Translations under genes and position numbers: made by a program
Shown here: in pieces, positions 56,400-64,000 of the stretch
Position numbering within the stretch: the first letter of the stretch is position 1
How the letters are laid out: the number at the start of each line of letters is the position of its first letter
Origin: Sipunculus nudus
Taxonomy: Eukaryota; Annelida; Sipuncula; Golfingiida; Sipunculidae
Reading direction: 5' to 3'
Length of the DNA stretch: 64,000 bases
Assembly (NCBI GenBank): GCA_026874595.1
Contig: CM049318.1
Span: forward strand, 58,746,250 to 58,810,249
The notes under the pieces: model-generated
The model's input: only the letters and a program-made list of their open reading frames with translations
Told to the model about the DNA's origin: nothing
Database searches by the model: none

Positions 56400-59300
56400 G
56401 TGGCGTTCAAAGACTTTCATCGTCCTATTTCGTTGCTCAGTTTTGTGGGAAAGTTATTTGAACGATGTGTGTTTAAACACGTCTTTAACTTCTTGGCTAC
56501 AAACAAACTCATTGTAAGAGTACAGTCAGCCTATAAACCAAATGATTCTTGTGTCAACCAGTTATATGAATTGTACAATAGTTACAGATTCTTTAGATCA
56601 GGGGAAAATCGTAAATTAAATTTTGTTGCTCTAGACGCATCCAAGGCTTTTGACAGGGTGTGGCATGAGGGGTTGTTATATAAATTAAATGTATAGGTAT
56701 AAATGGGAAACTGCTTCGATGGTTCAGGAGCTACTTAACCAACAGAAAACAACGAGTTGTGCTGAATGGCAGCTCGTCAAGTTTCAAATATATTCCAGCA
56801 GGTGTTCCCCAGGGACCGTTTCTTTTCTTAGTATATATAAATGACATGGCCACACAGGTTGAAACAAACATCAGGTTATTTGCTGATGATGTATCGCTCT
56901 TCATTGCAGGAAATGATAAAGAACATATGTCTCGATGTCTAAATGTCGACCTTTAAAGAATACAAAGTTGGGCGAATATGTGGTATGAAAATTTTAATGC
57001 ACAAATAAAAAAAACAGAAAAAATAACATTCGCCCTAAAAAAAGCGACCCATGAAGCTATTCATGTTGGTGACCATAAAGTTCAAGAAGTTGAGATGCAC
57101 AAACATCTAGGTTTGATTTTAAATGGTAAATGTAGTTGGAGAGATCACATAGATTATATCTAAAACTTATAAAAGGAATTCGGTTCACGTCTGTTCGTAA
57201 TGTGCTCTAAAACTGCGTTGTGTACAATAGTGTGCCTTACATCATTTTAAAGGTTATTATGCCCGCAGTGACATAGGCGATATAAGAATAAATAATTTTT
57301 AATGTACATATAATTTTGAGTGATTTTTCCGTTTTTACTTACTTGCATAGAGGTAAGACCAAGCACAGCCGAACTGCCTTCGACAATGACCGGAACGCAT
57401 GCATCGTGATCTTTCAACCTCAAACACTACTGTTGTTCAAATGAATAACGCTTGCTTTAAGTGAGGGATTTGAGCCTGTCGGGACTTTCATTTGAACGAG
57501 GCTCTCACCCACGTGCGTGGTCAGTAAAAGAGAAAAATACATGTTTCTCGCTTTATGAAATGGAGAGTTCAACCCAGGAGGAATAATGACAAAACCTAAT
57601 TCAAGGTCCCAATTTCACGAACAGGCGTGGGGTGGGGTGGAGTGGTGTCTGGGGTTTCAGGCCTCAAACTTTGCCTGATATGATAAAAAAGCTTGCGGCG
57701 GTTGAAAATGAATACGGACCCTCTGCATGGAGTCCCGTTGGGACCGCTTCTGCTACTTAGGAGGTATGCATATTTCAGTTTCTTTCTTCAGGAACAGTTT
57801 CCTTGCTACGCACATTTAATAAATCTTTCATGTGTTCCTCACATCAACCTAATCTTTATACGTCCAACGATAGAATCCAGTCAAATATCATCGAAAACCT
57901 GAATGCCCCCGCGTCTCATTCCGCTTCGCAATGTAAACAGCATCACTGACCAGGTCTTCAAGGTAAACATACCGGGGTATAAATTTCTTGCCACGAGGAC
58001 AGTCCCAAAAAAATATATGTTTAAAATATTGGAGCGACTGCAGGATCACTCACGCACTGTCTCTATGCACCAGGTTATGAGTTTATACGGACGAACGGTA
58101 TGATGTCTAGGATTCATGTAATTTAAAAGTTAGTGGCAAATTTAAGAAACAAGCAGCTGGACATAGAAACGCTTTCTATTCACAGAAGTGTTGTGCATCA
58201 GAGAGGAGCGCGAGTTATTCTGCAGTCGTGCCAAAATGTTTATACATATCTTATGGAGACAGTTTCCCATTGAAAACCTATATTTTCTGTTGACCTTCAG
58301 AATAAAAAAATAGCCAACTTTTCACATATCAGTTAATAAATCTCCCCAACCCCGGTAATAAGCCCGGTATACCGGGTCTATCAGCTAGTATGCAATAAGG
58401 CCAATAAAAGGTTAGACGTTTTGAAAAGCTATATGTATAAATTTGACAGGAGAGCCTAAGAGAAACTGTATTTAACTTTCAGACCAGTTCTTGAATATGT
58501 AGATGTGGTTTGGGATGGTTGCACTGAGGCAGAGGCAGTTAAATTAGAATTAGTGCAGTTAAGTGCTGCGCGCATAGTAACTGGAGCACGCAGAGGTACA
58601 AGCCACAGCCTATTGTACAAAGAAACTGGGCGGCAACCACTATCTACTCGGAGAAAAAGACATAACCTTATGCTATTCTATAAGATGTTTAATGGTATAG
58701 CTCCAGTGTATCTTTGTGACTTAGTACCAAGACAGGTAGGACAAACTAGCAGTTACAATTTAAGAAATGCTGAAAATCTGGTATCACCTATGTGCCGTAC
58801 AGAAGTAAGGCAACGGTCTTTCCTGTGCTCCACTTGTGAATAATGGAACACCCTCAGTGAAATCGTTAGAAATTCAGAAAATCTGTCAATTTTTAAAAAG
58901 CACCTGTTTAAAAATGATGAAGTACCACCACCATACTATTATACTTTTACAGGAAACCGCAGCGTTCAGATCGTACACACTCGGATGCGTATAGGATGTA
59001 GTGCTTTGAAGTGGCATTTATTTCTTTATAATTGTGTAGAAGATGCTATTTGTGCGTGTGGTTCGTCTGACGAGACGCCAGATCACTATTTTTTCTCATG
59101 TCCTATGTATACCAACAAACAAACGGAATTACTACGAGGCATGCCGTGTGAGATGAAAAAAATTGAAATTTTCCTGTATTGTGACAAAAACAAACCAAAA
59201 ATAGATAACTTTCAAATATTTGAGAAAATTTATTGTTTTACTGAAGAGAGTGGTCGATTCTAAGAGAACAGTTATATAAATATTAGTGCTGATCATGATT

Positions 59301-59613
59301 TTATTGCAAGGGCAATTGTAAACATAGCCCATAAGCTTATTGCGGTTCACAAATTGTAATTTCTTGATATATTATTATAGCACCTATTTATAATTTTTAT
59401 TTAATTATCAATGAATACTGAGAACACAAGGACCTTAAAAACATTAATAGTAGGGATTTCTTTGTCACTGTATTGTATTTGATTGCATTGTACCATTATC
59501 TTTTGAAACATGTTAATATATATATCTTGTATCTTAGGAGAGGAATTAATATAGGGCTATGCCCTGTTTTCCGATCCTTATTGATGATTCAATAAACTAC
59601 TGTTTACACCAAA
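56400..59613 (+). mobile_element. Jockey-type LINE split by a 1.2 kb insertion
   Basis: RT N-terminal half at 56400-57163: RPISLLSFVGKLFERCVFKH, FVALDASKAFDRVWHEGLLY, AGVPQGPFLFLVYINDM, RLFADDVSLF and HKHLGLILNGKCSWRDHIDY. The C-terminal half resumes at 58385: KRLDVLKSYMYKFDRRA, RPVLEYVDVVWDGCTEAEAV, SAARIVTGARRGTSHSLLYK, SSYNLRNAENL and a cysteine-containing tail, CACGSSDETPDHYFFSCPMY (59056-59115). These parts are contiguous in relatives of this group. The YxDD-type active site (FADD) is intact, but stops break the frame. The 3' UTR ends near an AATAAA at 59590. The element is 5' truncated at a G-run (56381-56394). Confidence 0.85.
57165..58383. other. Insertion inside the Jockey-type LINE
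   Basis: About 1.2 kb separates LINE protein segments that should touch. The inserted DNA contains short frames (57693-57902, 57903-58103) with no recognised family and a CCCGGTATACCGGG palindrome near its right end (58361-58374). I could not define its terminal repeats, so its class is unknown. Confidence 0.6.
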
Positions 59614-61009
59614 TGAAAGTTTGATTTCAGCTGGATATGCAGGCTCCGATTGCACACTTAAGTTTATATACAACATGTGTTAACATATTATTTACTCCTA
59701 AATGCGCCATAATTTTTATATCGATACCCAAAAAAAATTAATGTCATTTTTCACCAGATCAGGAAATGGATTATGAGGCAGCTATAAGCACCCATGTAAA
59801 ACCGGCATTGCTGTAGATGATCCGTTTAACTTATCAATGAGGATAATATTATTTCTTCTTATAAATATGAGTTAATGTAGATTTAAAAGGAATACCATCA
59901 AAATGAGGCTATAAAATCAGACGAGGCTGACAAAATACACTGCAATAATTGTGTTTTTTGTATGAATTTACCTCAGTCAGGTATTCTAACTCATGTATTC
60001 ATATACCAGGTATGTTCAATATGCATACAATGTAGTGTGTTATAGTATGGTATCTGCCAGTATTTCGTTTTAAAGCCACATATTCACGGTGCTTATCACG
60101 GTGCTATAAACCGTATCAAAGCGTGTAGTCCTGTGGCCAATCCTGAAATTATAAGTTTTGCTGCACCCCCGTCGTTATATGGTTTGATGCTTTTTCTGTT
60201 AAAGTGCTACATGGAGATCATATTTCAAAACATTACCCCTCTGGAAAAATGTCAAAAAAGATTTGAAATCGGCAATTTTGGAAACTAACCTCGGTACATT
60301 ATTTTTTCAAATATATGGGTTAATGGCAAGGGTTCACTCTACTGCTACACTCATTGAACCTAATGTTGATGTGCTAAATCCATAAAAATTAATTTCGAAA
60401 CTCTATATCAATTTTTTTATCTTCACATTTTTAAATTAAAAGTATAAAATATAAAAAGACATATAATTTTGCCCTTACTTAATAACCTTGCCCTAACCTT
60501 TATTTTGGATATAAAGAGGAAAGATAAGTCCCAATCATCAATTTGATGAGCCAAATGAAATAAAACTGTATTATTTGTCATTCAGTGTATTTGAAGCCTG
60601 AAAATGTACAATGTTAAGCTACTTAATTTAATTAAATAAGTGATTATTTGTTTATAATAAGGGAACACATAAGCATTTTGGGCAGAATAAAAATTTGATG
60701 TTTACATTCGATGTATACTACAGGGAGTAATATGTTTTGTTTTCCTTAATTTGACTTAAATTCAGTTACAAAAGTAAGTTTGTTGTTTAATATGAATGTT
60801 TAAATGAAATTAGAAAAAAAACGAAACTTCACATAATTTTAAAGTCTAAATGGCATTTGCAAAAGTAAAATCTCTGCAGATGCTGTTAAAAATATAAAAT
60901 TGATGAACAAATCAAGGGCTATAATTGCTTTCAAAAAATTTCTGCTAAACACGCTTAAACACGTAGCATTTAGAATTATAACTATGCATACATTTAGGAT
61001 GTACCGTCG
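59614..61009. other. No gene seen; AT-rich
   Basis: Only short chance frames; nothing recognised. Confidence 0.6.
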
Positions 61010-61084
61010 AACCTGTCTAATGCGACCACCCAAGGGACTGGGCACAAGTGGTCGAAACAGATAGGTGGTGGTATTTGACAGGTT
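61010..61084. repeat. Short foldback: AACCTGTC...GACAGGTT
   Basis: The left arm AACCTGTCTAATGCGACCAC (61010-61029) and the right arm 61064-61084 are inverted copies with three or four mismatches. The style matches terminal sequences of common marine-invertebrate DNA transposons, but only this 75 bp piece is present. Confidence 0.6.
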
Positions 61085-62338
61085 TGAACATTTAGGAAGT
61101 GCACAAATCTAGATGACATGTATGTCGGAAATATACATATTAGACGATATTTATGACCATATTAGACCATCATTATGACTATAAATAAAAACATATTTGC
61201 AGGAACGATCTTGGTGTTACATGTATTTTGTAATTGCACTCAAATGAACATGTACTTTTATATGTAATTTGATGTTTTGATAAATAAAATGAATTGCCCA
61301 CAGTTGATTAGAAGGTTTTATACTCATGTTTAATTAATAACACATTTACATATTGTACACTTGTGCATCATATTGTACTGCATGCAGTGATGTAAGTTAA
61401 ACATAAAAAGAATATAGTAGAGCTGCTACTCATAATTTTGAAATTAAAACATTTAAATTTGATTTTTATTTTGGTCAGAATTATTGACATTTTCGTTCAG
61501 TCATTCAACGTTTAATTAAAATCACTGTACGTTTATATTTGATTGAGACCTCATAGGACCTGCCGCAGAGTTTATATCACCGAGCAAGACTGGGACAGAA
61601 TACATCTGTTTCTATTTTCCATTGCCTTTACATTTTTGAATTAAAAAAAAGTTGTATGCACAATATTTTAATAGTTATCGTTTAAAGCATTCAAAGTTTG
61701 ACTTGAATTCTCAATATATAATTTTTAAAGTCCAAAATTCATCAGAATACCAGTCCGAATCCTGATTCAGATTGTGAATATACAACTTACAAAGAATAAA
61801 TAGGCAGCCGATTCGTTTGATTAATTAAAACCCATACACCTCCTCAAATCTTAGACAAAGTCATGAGCTGGACCAGGGGGTCTGGATGGCTGTAAACTTG
61901 ATTCGACAGAAGAGGCAATCATTAATTTTAGGAAGTCGGGACTTTGGCTGACATGATATGGGTCTGGTCAAATAATCCAAAGACACTAAAAAGGCAACAC
62001 GTAATAAACTTCTCTAATGGTAAAGTCTCTTGTTATCAATTTAGTTTTGCACTTCTTTTTAGTATCACATTGAGCCTTGGATGGTAGAGTGCTACCTGAT
62101 ATATTTAAAAATACTGCAACAATCTAATTTGATAAATCTAAACGTCAGAAATTTCATGACATTAATGATTTTTTTATTAGTTTTGTGAGTTTGCATGACG
62201 GTTCTAAAGAACTGGTCGAATTGCGATTGATTGAGCCAGATGAAGGAAATCCTGTAATATTTCTTATTTTATTACATTTTCACTTTGCTGCTTATTTGAG
62301 AGAGAATATCTGTTTTTAAGTCTTCAAAACATATTTTT
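61085..62338. other. No gene seen; AT-rich
   Basis: No coding sequence or structured repeat recognised. Confidence 0.6.
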
Positions 62339-64000
62339 ATGCCCCCGCCACAAAGTGGCCGGGGCATATAGTTTTACCCATGTCCGTCCTTCCGTCCTTC
62401 CGAAATCAAACAGTTGTACGGACATTTTTTCGCAATGCCTGCAGATATTGGCCTGATTTTCGGTGTGTGGGCAGATAATGACCAGTTACAGATCGAGTTC
62501 GCGATTCGGCCCGGTTGACCTACTTTTGACCGTTTTACGGCTCCTTAACTTAGAAAATTTCATGAAAAATAGAAATTTTCATGACAAATACACATGTACG
62601 GACTTTTTTTCGCAATGCTTGCAGATATTGGCCTGATTTTGGGTGTGTATGCAGATATTGACTAGTTACAGATCGAGTTCGCGTTTCCTTCCGGTTGACC
62701 TACTTATGACCGTTTTACGGCTCCTAAACATAGAAAATTTCATGAAAAATAGAAATTTTCATGACAAATACACATGTACGGACTTTTTTTCGCAATGCCT
62801 GCAGATATTCGCCTGATTTTTGGTGTGTAGCAGATATTGACCAGTTACAGATCGAGTTCGCGTTTCCTCCCCGTTGACCTACTTTTGACCATTTACGGCT
62901 CCTTAACTTAGAAAATTTCATGAAAAATAGAAATTTTCATGACAAATACACATGTACGGACTTTTTTTCGCAATGTCTGCAGATATTGGCCTGATTTTTG
63001 GTGTGTATGCAGATAATGACCAGTTACAGATCGAGTTGGCGTTTCGTCCCGGTTGACCTACTTTTGTTTTACGGCTCCTAAACATAGAAAATTTCATGAA
63101 AAAATATAAATTTTAATGACAAATGTACATATACAGCCGTTTTTAGCCCTCAGCTCATAGGCTGATGGGCTATTGTCGTCACCCAAGCTGTCCGTCTATC
63201 CGTCCATCTGTCTGTCGGGTGTCCGTCCGTCCGTTCGTCCGTTCCGCGTCTGTTAACTTTTACCTTGTGAGCGGGATATCTCTAAAAGGATTCACCGTTG
63301 GAATTTTATTTCCTCAGTGAAGATGTATATCGATAAAATCTCGGTCAAGTTCGAAGATGGGTGACCTTGACCCAGTTTTCTACATTTTAGAGCTGATTAT
63401 AGAAAACCACTCAGAAGCTTATATCTTAGGAACCATTGTGTGGATTTTCACAAAACTTACTATGATCATTGGGACTGATGGTCTGTACGTGCTGCACAAT
63501 TTTGGTCGCGTCACCTGCAATTTCTGATTTTTTAATGAAATTTTATCGGATTTTTCAATTTTGGCCTTTGTGCAGGATATCTCCAAAGGTATTCAACTAA
63601 GGAACTTCATTACCTCAGTGCTTTTGCATCATATTTACAAAATCTTGGTCAGGTTCAAAGATGGGTGGTCTTGACCTTCTTTTTAAGGTCACAGAGCTTA
63701 GTATAGAAAAAAAAACTATGGGGGATATTTCTCAGGAAGCATTTGGTGGATTGTTATAAAACATGGTACATACCTCTCCAATTTAAATTTATAACTGATT
63801 ACCAGGTTTTGCTAATATTCTAGTTTCGCAATGCAATGCTTACAGATACTGGCCCAATGTTTGGTCTGTGGGCGCATAATGACCACTTACAGGTCGAGAT
63901 CGCATTTCGTCCCAGTTAACCTATTTTTGACCATATGACAGATCCTGAACATAGAAAATTTCATGAAAGACAGAAATTTTTATGAAAAATGCACATGTAT
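62339..64000 (+). repeat. Compact 'ATGCCCCCGCC' repeat complex, runs past the window edge
   Basis: Opens with a 13 bp stem hairpin, ATGCCCCCGCCAC-AAA-GTGGCCGGGGCAT (62339-62367, one mismatch), then CATGTCCGTCCTTCCGTCC. A tandem array of ~179 bp units follows. At about 63141 a second element enters (CAGCTCATAGGCTGATGGGC, then CCGTCCGTCCGTTCGTCC), and near 63822 an array unit resumes. Non-coding. Confidence 0.75.
62418..63130 (+). repeat. ~179 bp tandem array, four units
   Basis: Units begin with ACGGAC at 62418, 62598, 62778 and 62956. Shared landmarks: TTCGCAATGCCTGCAGATAT, ACAGATCGAGTTCGCG, GGTTGACCTACTTTTGACC and ATTTCATGAAAAATAGAAAT. A fifth, diverged unit lies at about 63822-64000. Confidence 0.9.

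Overview
The window reads as nuclear DNA of a marine invertebrate animal, most likely a lophotrochozoan and probably a mollusc. The evidence is: intron-split genes with GT-AG sites, two bursicon-type neurohormone subunit genes, an HHIP-like exon, several LINE families, tRNA-derived SINEs, MITEs, many (TA)n tracts, and compact repeats of the 'ATGCCCCCGCC...GTCCGTCC' kind that I associate with mollusc genomes. There is no bacterial gene organisation, no CRISPR array and no rRNA or intact tRNA gene. The species assignment is inference.

Layout. 0.5-0.9 kb (-): one internal exon of an HHIP-like (HHIPL) secreted beta-propeller protein. 4.4-7.3 kb: decayed L2/CR1-type LINE. 9.7-10.8 kb: internally deleted LINE of a second family. 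10.8-11.1 kb: two tandem tRNA-SINE heads between (TA)n tracts. 11.8-12.4 kb: compact repeat carrying perfect DR1 nuclear-receptor motifs. 13.7-14.1 kb (-): bursicon alpha. 25.2-28.7 kb (+): bursicon beta in two coding exons. The two subunit genes are divergent and about 11 kb apart, and four good copies of one ~300 bp MITE lie in or between them. 30.85-31.03 kb: NRF1-type promoter with a possible first exon. 32.84-33.16 kb: three ~111 bp repeats, each folding into nested hairpins with compensatory and G-U changes. 33-36 kb: strongly T-rich on the + strand, no gene recognised. 37.3-37.8 kb: exon-like fragments. 41.75-45.1 kb (-): a 1111-codon open frame with about 27 copies of a 15-residue repeat.

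45.5-56.3 kb is a ~145 bp satellite in the order forward-reverse-[LINE]-reverse-forward. The enclosed LINE (48.6-52.6 kb) keeps a degenerate 2A-like peptide, an ORF1 remnant, endonuclease and reverse transcriptase, but lacks its 3' end. 56.4-59.6 kb is a Jockey-type LINE split by a 1.2 kb insertion. 59.6-62.3 kb has no visible gene. 62.3-64.0 kb is another compact repeat complex with a 179 bp tandem array.

Functional reading. The bursicon alpha and beta genes are the clearest biology: their products are known to pair into a secreted heterodimeric cystine-knot hormone, and here both carry the full 11-cysteine pattern. The most unusual structures are the hairpin tandem array at 32.84-33.16 kb, the mirrored satellite/LINE block, and the minisatellite-built protein at 41.75-45.1 kb. 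All LINE and satellite reading frames are broken, so those regions are described as repeats and not as genes.
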